The notes: generated by a model from the letters alone, not told the origin. Counted from the stretch's first letter, positions 25,698 through 38,449 are shown. The stretch: 64,000 bases of DNA from Siphonodentalium dalli (GCA_032622095.1 CP136061.1:43161797-43225796); one strand, 5' to 3'. Numbers and translations: made by a program.

Positions 25698-26038
25698 TAC
25701 AACGGAGTGCGGCATCTGTATGACGCCCCCCCCCCCCCGGATGAGTGATCCTGCTCTTCTGCTGGCGAGTCATGTTAATTGATATGATTCCGGTGGGGCA
25801 GTATGATTCTGTTAATAAATTGTACACATTTTTGTTTTCAGACTATCCATGGTTAAATATTGAAATATATATGTTTATGAATATCTCACACATACACTGT
25901 CTTTTTCTCAAATCACTCAGACTAACATGCATCACCGCGAAAATTACAACGTTAGAAAAGATGAAAAGAATACGTTACTTATGAAAAATAGCTCCACCAG
26001 CATCACAGGACTCGCCTTCATAGAAAATTAGAAAACCA
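25698..26038. other. No gene recognised
   Basis: Includes a C homopolymer at about 25727-25738. The reading frame 25745-25984 has no recognisable domain. Confidence 0.45.
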
Positions 26039-26465
26039 ATGTCAGAAATGGTAACGCTCTCAAGATCATATATTATATACCCATGATTGTAATTATAGAA
26101 TATAATATATATTGGTTTTGCGAATGACCAACTCAGAATTCCGTTAAAATAACAATAACAACCAGCACCTAATTAACGAACCGGCGGCCGACTCGGCCGT
26201 CTCCGACCACAACCCCAAGTGGGCTGCAGAACGAAACATGTCTATAAAAGTTGAAATATAAGACTTACAAATTATCTTTTTCATTTCTTTTATTTTTAAT
26301 TGGCATAGCTTGTCACAAACCAAAAATCAACATTATTAACATAATGTTAATAACGACAATAAACGAAATTGAAATTCCCAACTACACCTTTCACCGGACT
26401 CGGCCTCCGGTCGCAGTTCGACTTTTAATCCTCCCAAAAATTCCCATTCTATAAATAAAACACCC
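26039..26465 (+). repeat. Dispersed repeat family A, copy 2
   Basis: Two blocks shared with 28039-28300: gtcagaaatggtaacgc...attatagaatataa..tatattggtt (26039-26150) and gaaattcccaactacacc...cggcctccgg.tcgcagttcgactttt...ataaataaaac.cccatg (26370-26465). The material between the blocks differs. Confidence 0.7.
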
Positions 26466-28038
26466 ATGCGCCCAGGCGAAACAAGAATCTCTACACCAGT
26501 ATACATGTGGAGCGCGCGTAACTAGCAGGACCATTCAACCAGGCGCGATATCTGATTCACATTCTTGAAAACAACACTATTCATTAAACTTAATCATCCC
26601 CGACAGATTTGGATGCAGTCATTTGAACTACACCAAAGTAGGGGCTTGCTAAGAAAGCGGTATATGTGCAAATTAAAAACAAATCATAATTAAATATGAA
26701 CTCACAACTATAACATACGGATTGGTAGTGTAATGTATCCCAAGGGAGATCGGATACATTCTCATTTCTAACGCTTTGTTACGACAAGTCCCCGTGAACC
26801 ACAACCTAAATAACAATGCGTAGCATTGCTTCACAATTTGATATATAAATTGCGGTATGGTAATGTTGCAAATTACTTGAACTATACTTGAACACATCGG
26901 ACATATTTAGAACATTATACATGATTCACCAACCAATAGCAAACAAGCTATACTAGAACAGTATGTCGTTTTACACGGCATGTTACGTAGATCAACTGGT
27001 CGTATATGGTATGAAGCACAAACAATATGAAAACCGTTATTTGTTCTACATACGGTTGAAACCTTAAATACATAACATGCCATATATCTACCAAATATAA
27101 TACACCCAAATGTGTTCGAATCTCAGTCTCACTTAACTGCAAACACAATTTTGAATGTTTATTTTATATATTTTCAATTCTAAATAATATCATGTGACTG
27201 TATTGCGCATTTCGTTTTGGTCAGCACATCTGCAAATCTCCGTGCATCACTGTGAGCAGTCGATTGAGTGTACATGTATAAGGTACAGGGTTCAAGCTGT
27301 CATATAGGCCAAATTGGCTAAAGTTTTTTTTCCCCTAAAATTGGAAATCTAATAAAAAAAACCCAAATTGAATTTGAACGGAGGTGACATGAGAATCAAA
27401 TTTACAGCATGATCAGCTTCTAATTGATTAGGTGATGCAGCTTAATTTGTAACAAAAGGCACTCATGGCAGCGCATTATCAAACAATGTAAATGCGTTGA
27501 ACAGTAATGTGGATTAACACTAGTAAATCCTTTGTCTGTCATAAGACTGAATGGTTGATGGTGGGTATAGTAGTGGTATATTGTCAACTGGCAATGGTGG
27601 GATTAAAGAAGTCTAGACACGGTATTAAAAAGGCATGGACATAAGTATATAGAATGTTAGATGTTACACACCAAACACATATTAATTAATTGTGAGTCCA
27701 GAAAATGAGGATTTAATTTGGCCAAATGTTTTTTTAATTTGGCCAAAAACAAATCAGAATTGGCCAAAATATTTTTCGCCCCTGCGTGGTCACTGGTAAT
27801 GTACATGTATGTTTACATGTGAATAACCATAATTTCGTTATTTACCATACTGTGCTAAATGAGACGAGGTAGTGTACCTTGATTTGCAATGCGTGAGCTG
27901 ACACATTCTGCACAGAGAGAAAACGATAAGAATGATTGGAATTTGATTACGTGTGAATGATATGAATAATAGAACAAATATATATCCTCATCATCACATG
28001 CAAACGCTGTAAATCAAGACCATAATCTGACAAGAAAA
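26466..28038. other. No gene recognised
   Basis: AT-rich noncoding DNA. Reading frames on the minus strand at 26673-26897 and 26948-27148 have no family motif. Confidence 0.5.
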
Positions 28039-28300
28039 ACAATGTCAGAAATGGTAACGCGCTCAAGCTCATATATTATATATATACCCATGATTGTAAT
28101 TATAGAATATAAAATATATTGGTTTCACGAATTACCAACTCATAATTCCCTTAAAACAACTAATCCTTCAAATTATTACACTGAAGGTTTCTCATCCATC
28201 TCATCAGAATTCCCAACTGCACCTTTTACCGGAATCGGCCTCCGGGTCGCAGTTCGACTTTTAATCCGTCCCAAAAATTCACATTTCTATAAATAAAACG
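28039..28300 (+). repeat. Dispersed repeat family A, copy 3
   Basis: Most complete copy: it joins both blocks seen in copy 2 and the ttaaaacaactaatc.ttcaaattattaca block seen at 8570-8600. Confidence 0.7.
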
Positions 28301-28829
28301 CCCATGTATACCAAGAATCAGCGAAACATTATACACACGGAGCGCCAAATGATCCATGGATGGCCGGCACTAATGGGGTCGCGAGTATATTCCTGGAATC
28401 GAAATCTGTGGATAAATACCCGATCTACATGCATTATATACGTCCCAGCAAGCCGCATTGAAGTCATAAACAATACAGGTTCTGTGCCATTTTCATTAAA
28501 TGGAATTCTGGAATCGTTTAATCATCAAAATTAGGTAGTGTCAAAACTTTCAGAGATACGATAGCTCCTGATTTTCTTCCTATGGTCTACAGTTGCAATT
28601 TTCTTGTGACCGATGATTGAAAAATGAACAGGCACAAACGAAACGATATCAACTGTATCGAAAATATAAGAAGCAAAACACGTATTTCCAGCGATATATC
28701 GACGATTTTTTTCAAAAATCTTCCGCTATGTTTTGAGAACCCTTTTATCTAATTATGTGAACATAATTTTGGGGGTCGATTAGAACGAGCCTATGCTAAT
28801 CATTATATAGTACTGGCATATATACATGG
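28301..28829. other. No gene recognised
   Basis: Noncoding; no repeat partner seen in the window. Confidence 0.45.
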
Positions 28830-29670
28830 ACATCCTCCCTGTGGGCCCGGGTAGAATAGGCCTACCGCCCCACTGCGAGGGGTAAGAATCCCCTAATGTG
28901 GCACCCTGTTTGCCGTGGGTGCATCATGTGAGGTGTGGTGTAGGAGTCCTGGAGGTACTAGGTGGCCATATCACGTGAGGCATCGACCTGCTGATACGAC
29001 TTGGCTCATGATCCTCTTTGGTCCTACATCTCTTCAAGACGGGTGGTTGAGTTGACCCGGCTCAATCAATCGGCTGGTCACGCCTCTCCACGGTGTTTCA
29101 GATTATATTTTTTTTCCATTTGTTCTATTTTGTTTCTGGTGTCTAGGTGTTTTTTTTATGTATGTTATTTCTTTCCTGTCATGTCTTTTTTGCATTTCTT
29201 CATGAACGTCCAATTATTCAATAGTGTACTGTTCAGGCCTGTCTCATTGTGACGAGGTACCGAGAGGCTGCTATATACAGTGGCTAAACGGATAACCGCT
29301 TCAGCGATGTACCAGTCTTTGGTCCACCATAATTCGAAGGTTATTCCGAGGCGGCTGCTGGGCTATTGGTACTATTTTGATCCGAATGTCAAGAGACTTT
29401 GTTTGTGTTTGATAAAACGGCACAAAGCATCGGACAATTAAAGCCGGACAATTAAAGTCTGCCAAACCGATCAGGACTGGGCCACTAAGTGGCTCTCTTC
29501 TGATCTATTGCGCAGACACTCATCGCAAGTGGTCAACTTTGGCTGTACATGTACATGTACATAAACCAAAGTAGCATATTGGGTATGTGAGCTAAGGGTT
29601 AAGGAGAGGACCACTCGGTCCTTCTGACAGTCACGGGGTTAGCCACCCCAATAACATATTCGCGGTAGGT
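28830..29670. repeat. GC-richer repeat with short hairpins, identity unknown
   Basis: A GC-richer island in AT-rich surroundings. 28845-28930 carries gggcccgggtagaatagg, gaggggtaagaatccccta and gccgtgggtgcat. This reads like a dispersed (SINE-like) repeat known from invertebrate genomes, although that recollection is not firm. At 29607-29660 two short hairpins follow each other (AGGACC-ACTC-GGTCCT and GGGG-ttagcca-CCCC); the same pair recurs at 35773-35816. The frame 29001-29252 is not a recognisable protein. Confidence 0.45.
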
Positions 29671-30047
29671 GGGCTTGGTGCAGATCGCTCTTAAAAATAA
29701 CTTCTTCAGTAAAAAATCAATTCTTCTGTTAAAAATTGCTCTATAAATAAATTTGTATTTAAATCACGTCGCTTACAAAACGCTCTTTAGAAACGCGCTT
29801 TAACATTTTTGTTATAAATTTCTGAGTATCTCCGTTATTTAGTCAATATATTCACTCCTTCAATTAAATCAGGATACTAATTTTGAAGTACAATCCTAAC
29901 AGATTGAATATCAATCGATATCTAATCGTGAACCCTGATTAAATATTGTTTCATATCTAATCCTATATTGGCTGATTTAACAATAGTGGTGTGCCATACA
30001 ACGATTATGACATGCAATTATCTCGCAAGAATCAATCATATCGGTAT

Positions 30048-30549
30048 TTAAAGGCACGTGAGGCCTTAGTTGTCGAAAATATTCATATTTGTTCCAATCA
30101 CCGTAAACAGAAAAACATTAAAACGCATACAGTTTCGTTCATATATACCATGACTATCACGTAAACAGCATGTTATCATAAAGACCTACTATATTTTACC
30201 TAAGCAAGAGCCTGATTGTGTTACAGAAGACAGCACAATGCTACTGGCTAATTACACAAAAATGACATAAACGCTCTTTATTAGTTCCATATCAGGAATT
30301 CGCCAACAAAGAACGCTCTTTATGTTTACCGTCATAATATAAACAAACACCAGAAAAGTAACTTTTTATGCTTTTGTTTACATAACAATGGTCAAATATA
30401 TGACAATAACATACTGTTTATGCGATATTTCTTGTTTGTATACGGACAAAGTCTGTCTACATTTTGATGTTCTTTCTGTTTGTGGCGGTTTTTGACGGGT
30501 GGAAATATTTTCACAGGATACCCACCGCCAAGGCCAACCGTACCTTTAA
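30048..30549 (-). mobile_element. TTAA-flanked MITE, copy 2
   Basis: Full-length, inverted relative to copy 1, flanked by TTAA at 30048-30051 and 30546-30549. It retains the internal segment that copy 1 lost. Confidence 0.85.
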
Positions 30550-31619
30550 AGAAAAATGTTATTAGCACCGTTACATGTGGAACGATATACATTTCAATCG
30601 CATGTCGTTAGATTTTGTAAAGATGCATTTTATTCGCATGTTGCCTTCCATATACTGGCACAATGTGGTTTTTGACACCAAGAATCCTCTGGGGTGGATC
30701 GAGGGCTTGATATACTTTTTGTATCCCCACACATCACACTAAGTGGAAAGATTGGTCAATAAAGTGTTATTACCAACAACAGTGGGCTAAAATATTAAAG
30801 ATTACTGTTACCGGCATATCACCTTACATGTTCAATGTATCTATTCAATTCACCGAAACGTGTACAATATATTAATTTCCCACATGCTGCTAGGGCGTAT
30901 CCTCCTGATACAGGTGGATACATACCTGACCGCCTGTCACGAATACAGTAATATGTAAAGATGTAACAAGTCTCGAGTCGCAGTTTATCAGTCTTTATAT
31001 CGGACAAAGGTTCCGCTCTGACAGATGCACATTTTTATTAATTCAATTCAATTTTATTAAATTCTTATCGTCACGGCAGACACATTACAGAATATCAATT
31101 ATACAGTGTATAAGTACGGGTGGAGGAAATGCACATTGGTATAGTATATATGGATACTGCAATTTGAAAGTGCATGTAGTTCATCAAATGTTTGAGAGTA
31201 TCTAATTTGAGTCAACAAGAAGTGGGTGAGTTGTTCGGTAGTTTTACTACGTTCCTCGTCATAATTGGGTGATCTTAGGTCCCAGGGGACCTAAATATAT
31301 CCAGGAAGATGTTCATGAACATAGAAAGGTTTCTGTAATGGTCCTGGGAGAGGGACGTCACTAAGTTGACAATTTAATCCCCATGTATATAATTTTCAAT
31401 AAAATATGTTTAAATCAAAATGGTTCTGCGATGGCATGCGTTGAAGAGCGCGGCTTATGTCCGAGTGGTTGGTCACATTTAATATTACGGTTTGTTCTAT
31501 CCGTAGAGATCATAGTATACCTGCAGAAAACCTGGAAACATTTTGATGTTGTGATCAGTTGTGACGGGGAGGTTTATAGCACTGAAAAACAACCAGTGCA
31601 GGTACCATATTTCTTAGTT
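30550..31619. other. Noncoding, with a possible LINE tail
   Basis: At about 31037-31085, ttaattcaattcaattttatt followed by noncoding sequence resembles the 3' end of a non-LTR element in minus orientation with a TTGAA-type tail. No reverse transcriptase is visible next to it. No gene otherwise. Confidence 0.4.
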
Positions 31620-32345
31620 AATACCTGTTCCTTAATAATGTAGTTCATTGTAGATGAAGGTCCCAATTCGAAGTTGCCTGATTTATGTGACTTTGTGAGC
31701 GAGTTTGCTTTGCATCGCTTACAATCATGATATCTCCCGGGGTATTAATTCAATGTTTAATTCGATATCAGCTCACAAAAGTCACACACAAAGCATGCAA
31801 TCTCGAGCTGGGACAACTTCCTGCTGTGAAGTATATTAGTGAGGAACAAATATTAACAAAGGAATGTATTCTCTGCTTTGTTTCAATGTTATAAAGTTCC
31901 CTGTCAGAACGTGTCATAAGAACAAAGAGTTCAACATCTCCTCGCGCAAATACGCACATAATCGACCTGTATATTGTGAAATAGGTACATAATGTGATTA
32001 TTTGATTCTGAAATAAGCAGATAATGGAGTCATGTCCGATTTCGTTTTATGGCGCGGGCCACAGTGAACAGAACAGTGTTGAAAAGTCGTGAGTTAACTT
32101 ATTTGTGTCATTGTCCGCACATAATATGCTTAAATTCGCCTCATTATTAGTCGATAAATGTGACTAAATCGCGCTCATATTTAGCACATTATCGACTCAA
32201 AATGTGGCGATTCTAAGCAGATTAACTACCTAAGCAAGAACTGTTATAAGCAGATAATGTGCGGGTTTTCGGGAGAACAGGCTGAAAAGTTCCCAGGTTT
32301 TGTACTGGTGGAATATGATCTATAAGGCCGCGGCGTATATGTGGA
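31620..32345. repeat. Repeat C, copy 1, interrupted by element B
   Basis: 31640-31950 and 32285-32345 match 37230-37480 piecewise (gaaggtccca, gattt..ttgtg/aagcgaatttt, aaaagttcccaggttttg..ctgg.ggaatat). The interruption is exactly the hairpin element at 31953-32284, so it inserted into an existing repeat. Confidence 0.55.
31953..32284. mobile_element. Small hairpin element B, copy 2 (332 bp)
   Basis: Same termini as 24688-25032 (CGCACATAATCGACCT ... GAGAACAGGCTG) and the same internal stem-loop arms. Inserted inside repeat C. Confidence 0.75.
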
Positions 32346-32374
32346 ATAGAGATTCGTGGCTTGATATATAGGTT

Positions 32375-33275
32375 GTGCAGGACGTTTCGGCACCTGGACG
32401 TTTCGGCACTTGGTTTTCGAGACGTTTCGGCACCTGGGGTTTCGGCACTTGGTTGTTTCGGCCCAGGTACTTGGACGTTTCGGCACTTCATCGAAGACGA
32501 TTCGGCACTTATTTGATTTTCTTTTCTTTTCATATATAATATTGACTCATTCGTAAAATGCAAAGACAATTACAAGCAGATCCCTTGGGTGTTCGTCATC
32601 ATGGAAGGTAGAAAGCTGACGACTATTCAGTGCTCCGAGCAATAGACAAACGACTACCATCAACCATCAGACTCCAACGATTTGTGTTAAATTGACAATA
32701 ATTCTCCAAAGAATACAAAAACAGATGAAAAAACGCTCTTTGTTTGTACACATTTAAATTAAATAAAAAACACGATTATGTTTTTTAGAAATATTGTATA
32801 TTAATTGCCAATAATTCTCCAAGGTATACAAAACCAGAAGAAGAAATATAAACGCTCTTTATTTCTACCATATCAGGAATAGACAAACACGGGACGCTCT
32901 TTTCTGGTCCATGCCGTGCACATTGCTATTTGTTTGGGACCAAACACTAAAGTTGTTTTTTATCTTTCAGCCAGCATATAACCAGAAGGGAGATATTCAT
33001 CACTTTCTGCCGAAGGTGCTCTCCTTGCCGTTTCTGCCAGCCGATCGTATAACTCCGACTTTCGACTACCTCATTTTACATGTTTTATCATATTTTATTG
33101 AAATAAAGAATAAGAAACAAATTTAGTCTTCACTCATAATTTGGTTCGTCTGAAAATTAGCAGGTGCCGAAAAGTCCAAAGTGCCGAAAAATCAGGTGCC
33201 GAAACGTCCAGGTGCCGAATGACAACACCAAGTGCCGAAACGTCCAGGTGCCGAAACGTCTAGCATTCGTTGGAA
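32375..33275. mobile_element. Element with inverted GTGCCGAAACGTC arrays
   Basis: The left part (32385-32515) has about seven copies of the minus-oriented word gacgtttcggcac(t/c)tgg; the right part (33167-33270) has about six copies in plus orientation (caggtgccgaaacgtc). The two inverted arrays enclose about 650 bp without a transposase. This is typical of a non-autonomous DNA transposon with subterminal repeats; the superfamily is not assignable. The apparent protein frames at 32222-32569 are translations of the arrays. Confidence 0.7.
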
Positions 33276-33811
33276 CGAAACGGCTCCGATATATTTGGGA
33301 AATCCGATGTAATAAGAAATGTTTATATATCGACACATGGTCAGTATATTATTATTTTTTCACAAAGAAATGCCAATTTACAGAATTAATCGTTGAGTCC
33401 GTAGATTAAGTTTGTATTCTAATTTTCATAGATGAATTTATCAACTCACATATTAATGTAGCCATACATTACATTATGTTATTTCGTCATACGTTGTCTC
33501 ACCCTAATGTGTTAGGGATTTCGTCGGTAAGTTAAGCTTCACAACTAAATTCTTGCACATAATTCCCGTTAGTACCGTTGATTTACTTTGTAAAGAGGGG
33601 CCGGTGCGTGTAGTGGGTAAAGTGAGCGCGGGTGCTAAACATTTATTATTGGTACCACGACTTCGGTGTGGTGACTCCCGTTACTTCCCGTTACTACAGA
33701 GTTTTATCTGAGCTTCACGTTTCAAAGTGTTATTGAAGTAAAATAACACCGAAGTCCATGTAGCACATCTACATTAGTGCACCAAATTTGAAGAGCGCAA
33801 TAAATTGTATC
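33276..33811. other. No gene recognised
   Basis: Noncoding; no repeat partner seen. Confidence 0.45.
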
Positions 33812-34465
33812 ATAGTCATATTTCAACAAGAAATGAGAAGAACTGTACAAAGCAAGTGATGCATACCATTACTTGTGACAATATTAACCAAATGGAATCA
33901 AAATTTTCACTTCGGCTAAAAATGGCTGTCAAAATGGCGGCCAAAATATTGAAAATGGTAAATATGGTCCCAGTGTGCCATACAATCGCTTGTAAAAAAG
34001 TTGTGGTTGATGTATAAAATTGGATATTATGTCGTAAATGCATTGAATTCTAACATTCTATTATGTTTTCTCTTCTAAAAACACCTCAATGTGGTGCATC
34101 TAAGAAAGATTAAATAAATAAATACCAACGATTGTTCCAAATAGTCCAAGCCTGATAAGGTAGAATTTTTAGAGAAAATTCCAATATTTTGGTAATGTAA
34201 TCGTAACACTTAACAAAGATGCATCATAAGTGTTAGTGTTCAATGTACTTACGACATAATATCCAATTGTATATATCAACAACAACTTTTTTTACAAGCG
34301 ATTGTATGGCACACTGGGACCATTTTCCATATTTTGGCCGTCATTTTGACAGCCATTTTTAGCCAAAGTGAAAATTTTGATTCCATTGGATTAATATTGT
34401 CACAAGTAATGGTATGCATTACTTACATTTTGCAGTTCTGCTCATTTCTTGTTGAAATGTAACTA
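33812..34465. repeat. Inverted repeat with ATGGCGGCC motifs
   Basis: Left arm 33812-34040 and right arm about 34250-34465 are imperfect reverse complements (ttcaacaagaaatgag / ctcatttcttgttgaa; ggtcccagtgtgccatacaatcgcttg / complement; ccaatt..atattatgtcgtaa). The left arm holds aaaatggctgtcaaaatggcggccaaaat, similar to the AAGATGGCGGC units at 15467-16015. Loop about 210 bp. Confidence 0.8.
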
Positions 34466-34963
34466 GGATACAATTTATGATTTTTTGTGAAATTTTATAC
34501 TGAATTCTGTAAAAATCGATTTTTAAGGATTTCAAGGGGATGGAACCCCATGAATGACATATTTCATTGCTACAATGATCAGTTAACATGAACATCACAA
34601 AATAAAGTCAACTGATATAGAATATGTTCGTGAAAAAATGTCAAATTTTCCACTTACGGCTGCCATTTTGAGGGCCACCATGGACGGGGGTCCAATTTTG
34701 GCATAAAATGTATCAATATATCTCGCAGAGTCATACTTACTGTATATGCCTAATTTTTAATTGCATATTCCATGGGAAGAGTAATTGCGACATTTAGTAA
34801 TTTATATAATTATGAAACGCTCTTTAAATTCGGGAAATCCCTTAAAAGAGGGGTTAAAGTGAAATTTCAGCGTGGTTCCATACCTAATATCAATTTAGTG
34901 TATGAATATGTACATATGTGCAAAATTTCATACGTTAGTCATAAAGTGAACAATTTTGTTACT
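34466..34963. other. No gene recognised
   Basis: Contains another gctgccattttgagggccaccatgg word near 34665, probably a decayed relative of the adjacent inverted repeat. Confidence 0.45.
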
Positions 34964-35649
34964 AATATATTCCACTATTTAATCAATATCGGAATTTAAA
35001 GCGTTAATAAAACCCGCGGTGGATGACACATCAAATAAACGTTCGCAACCTATACTTAGTATGTATCCCATTACCATATATATATATATCTTTATTGTCC
35101 TCCATTGGTGGAGAGTTGTTATATAATATAAATACAGTTTATCACAGTAGCATCACAAAAGCAAACATATATACAAGTACTGACATGAACAAAATGTTAC
35201 ATAATAATAAGGAAATATCCAAAATATTTACAGTTAGTTTTGGCACGCACAAAATGCGAAGTCACACATGTATACCGCAATCACGCAGAGACATCCACTA
35301 ACATTGACACATATACACCTGGTATACCCAGCATCACACACATTCTCTCACACTCTCTCATACAAACACGCGCACTCACACGAACGCACACACATGTTGT
35401 CCACTCAGACAAACATTCACACAAAAGAACAGATGAGAGAACACTACATGCACTAGCTGCTTCTATTGGTAGTTATACATCAAGTGGTTGTTGATCAGGT
35501 ATAATGGTATCCGAATAACGACCATCATGTTGAAATATATTCCACTATTTAATCAATATCGGAATTTAAAGCGTTAATAAAACCCGCGGTGGATGACACA
35601 TCAAATAAACGTTCGCAACCTATACTTAGTATGTATCCCATTACCATAT
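34964..35649. mobile_element. Probable 5'-truncated LINE between 116-bp perfect direct repeats
   Basis: 34964-35079 and 35534-35649 appear identical over 116 bp. The enclosed 454 bp, read on the minus strand, ends tccaccaatggaggacaataaag followed by (AT)n. That looks like a non-LTR retrotransposon 3' end with an AATAAA signal and a microsatellite tail. An insertion with a very long target duplication is the simplest reading. A tandem duplication of the flank with a later insertion is an alternative. No coding sequence remains. Confidence 0.65.
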
Positions 35650-36131
35650 GGCATCATATTATGTTGTCCGTGTGCCCATGGGGCTGCCCGGGCTCTCCTA
35701 TGTTCTTCTGGTGCATATCGTCATTTAAGGTGTTAATGAAGCCGGTCGTGAACGAAGGAACGAGGGGTGAAGGAATAGACCTCTCGGTCTATTCGACCAT
35801 CCCGGGGTTAGCCCCCCAAATCACATTCCTGTATGTCGTGAACGAGATGGCGAGTCAGTCTTCACAGTATACCTTTAGTAAGTGCCTCACTGCCATTAGT
35901 CATCAATATATAATCTGATCGGGTCCCTCTGTGCCCGGACTCTCCCGGGTTCTTTTAGTCAATATCGGCATTTAATGGGTTAATAAATCCGCCGGTGGAT
36001 ATTACATAATATATGCTTATTTTATATCCTACTACCACAAGCCATCACATAACACTGTCCGCGGGCCCATGAGGCTGCCCGCGCCCACCCGGGCTTGTCC
36101 GGACTTGCCCGGGCACTAATTAGTCACACCG
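35650..36131. repeat. Fragment related to the 202-1927 element
   Basis: Ends cactaattagtcacaccgaa, the same terminus as at 1927. It repeats gtcaatatcgg(a/c)atttaa..g.gttaataaa.cc(c)gc(c)ggtgga in several diverged units (34990, 35550, 35942), along with cccatgaggctgcccg-like blocks. One true end only; the other end is not seen. Confidence 0.6.
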
Positions 36132-36169
36132 AAAAGAAGACACCGGGGGAAATTCTGAAATATATTTTA

Positions 36170-37030
36170 TGTTTAAAGCTGGCAACGATAGCCGTCATCT
36201 ATAGAGGCCACCCGAATATCCATATGAAGTTGTTGACCATCGGATGAGATATGTGGCTTTTATGATGCGTTGAAGGGTTTAATCATGTAAAAAGCAAAAT
36301 CCAAGATTGCCGCTGGCGGTTGTGTTTTTTTTTTTTTTTAGCAAAATCGGAAATATTTATATGGCTCCCATATAATTGTAATCCGGAGATCCCTATAAAG
36401 TATAGTGGCGATCGAATGAACGGGTGTGGAATATATATATACATAGGGTGTGTCGAAGGATTTAGTTATGCAAATATTACAGTCCAAGATGGATGTCGGA
36501 AGCCATGTTTTTCATAGAAAATCGCTCAAATTCAACAGCAGCTGCTCCCATCTAGAGGTGATCCTCAACATGCCTGTAAATTATCAAAACATTCCTCCAG
36601 GTTTTGAGGTACGTAGGTCTGTCCCACTGGGACTAAGGATACAACCGCAGTGCAATTGTGCTATAACAAGTGTAGCCATAGTGACATATTTGTCACTCGA
36701 AAAAGAATGCACCATCAATACAAGCTGGTACAAAATTATGCATGTTGCGAAATCATAATCGCAGATGCACAGGTACTAAATAAATTATTTGTTTTAAATA
36801 CTGAAAAATGCAGGAATACAAACTCGGATAAATTTGCCTCCACGAACGGACAACCTGAATCAAATATATCCCACTCCCCCGGCAATAACTTCATTACGGG
36901 CGGGTGGGGTATAATAAATGTGGACTGTAATGAAATGAAATTTAAAACCCAAGATGGCTGTTGGTGGTCATGTTTTATAATGAATTGCAGTTTGGTGAAA
37001 ATCGAATGGTGGATGTAGCCTGAATATATA
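36170..37030. repeat. Degenerate monomer array like those in the giant palindrome
   Basis: About four loose units carrying ccaaga(t/t)(g/t)gccgctggcgg..gtgtttt, gctcccatcta and g(g)cgatcgaatga. They resemble the monomers at 10350-11630. Frames here (36450-36758, 36650-37018) are not recognisable proteins. Confidence 0.5.
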
Positions 37031-37204
37031 GGGTGTGCGGCATGCCGAATGATTTAGTCTATAGACCATACCACAAATCTCTACTTTGGATACGCACCTA
37101 GAGACTTCCACTTGTGTAAAACCTTGGAACTTTTTGAAGAACTGACGAGGAACTAAAGGACAAAATTTTTCGGGACATTGAAAACATAACTCATGTTATA
37201 TATT

Positions 37205-37480
37205 TCTCAGCAAATATATGTTTCCTAATAATGTATGTCATTGCAGGCGAAGGTCCCAATCCCAGATTGCATGATTTAAGCGAATTTATTACGCCGATAT
37301 CACATACCGTGTACACATTATTATGGAACAGGTATATATTAACTAAGTCATATATTACCTGCCCTATTTTTCAATGTTATATAATTCACCGTCAGTACAT
37401 ACCTAAACATCAAAAAGTTCCCAGGTTTTGATCTGGCGGAATATTATATCTACGCGCATAGCCAGAGTAGAAACGCCCCA
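37205..37480. repeat. Repeat C, copy 2 (uninterrupted)
   Basis: Partner of 31620-32345 without element B. It therefore shows the empty site at about 37405-37415. Confidence 0.5.
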
Positions 37481-37944
37481 CACGAAGAGTCCCATAACTC
37501 AACAAAAACTGGATGGACGAAACCCGCTGTATCTAAATATCCTTTCCGCTAGTCATTGTCAAGTGAATTATATCATTAGCTACTTTCTACTTGTGCTAAA
37601 GCAATATATATATATAGAACTAATCTTGACCCGATCCAACTCTCAATAAAGGCATTTCACCCTGAACAATTCAAATATGAATACGATAAGTACACATCCA
37701 GATGCAACATGCGACATCAAGAGTTTCAAAAGCGATGGCTGCCCTTTGAAAATGTAATTAATGAGAACACTGATTGACTTACTGATATCCCCCAACAAAA
37801 CTAACTTTATACATGTATATACCCCGAATAACACAGTACACATATACATAGGGCCCAGAACCCGAGCTATCTCTCAAATTTTCATTAATCGTTTCTTAAC
37901 TGGATCATCTAAAAGCCGGCACGGATTTATCTGCATCAAACTAC
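37481..37944. other. No gene recognised
   Basis: Noncoding. Confidence 0.45.
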
Positions 37945-38449
37945 TTAAAGGTACGGTTGGCCTTGGCGGTGGGTATCCTGTGAAAATATTTCCACCCGTC
38001 AAAAACCGCCACAAACAGAAAGAACATCAAAATCTAGACATACTTTGTCCGTATACAAATAAGAAATATCGCATAAACAGTATGTTATTGTCAAATGTTT
38101 GACCATTGTTAATATGTAAACAAAAGCATAAAAAGTTACTTTTCTGGTGTTTGTTTATATTATGATGGTAAACATAAAGAGCGTTCTTAGTTGGTGAATT
38201 CCTGATATGGAACTAATAAAGAGCGTTTATGCCATTTGTGTGATTAGCCAGCAGCATTGTGCTGTCTTCTGTAACACAAATCAGGCTCTTGCGTAGGTAA
38301 AATATAGTAGGTCTTTATGATAACATACTGTTTACGTGATGGTCATGGTATATATGAACGAAACTGTATGCGTTTTAATGTTTTTTCTGTTTACGGTGAT
38401 TGGAACAAATATGAATATTTTCGACAACTAAGGCCTCACGTGCCTTTAA
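37945..38449 (+). mobile_element. TTAA-flanked MITE, copy 3
   Basis: Full-length copy, same orientation as copy 1, with TTAA on both sides and without the internal duplication. It carries the ttacttttctggtgtttgtt segment missing from copy 1. Confidence 0.85.

Noticed and set aside
32222-32569. Protein frames rich in CRNVQVPKR
   Set aside because: Translations of the inverted GTGCCGAAACGTC arrays.
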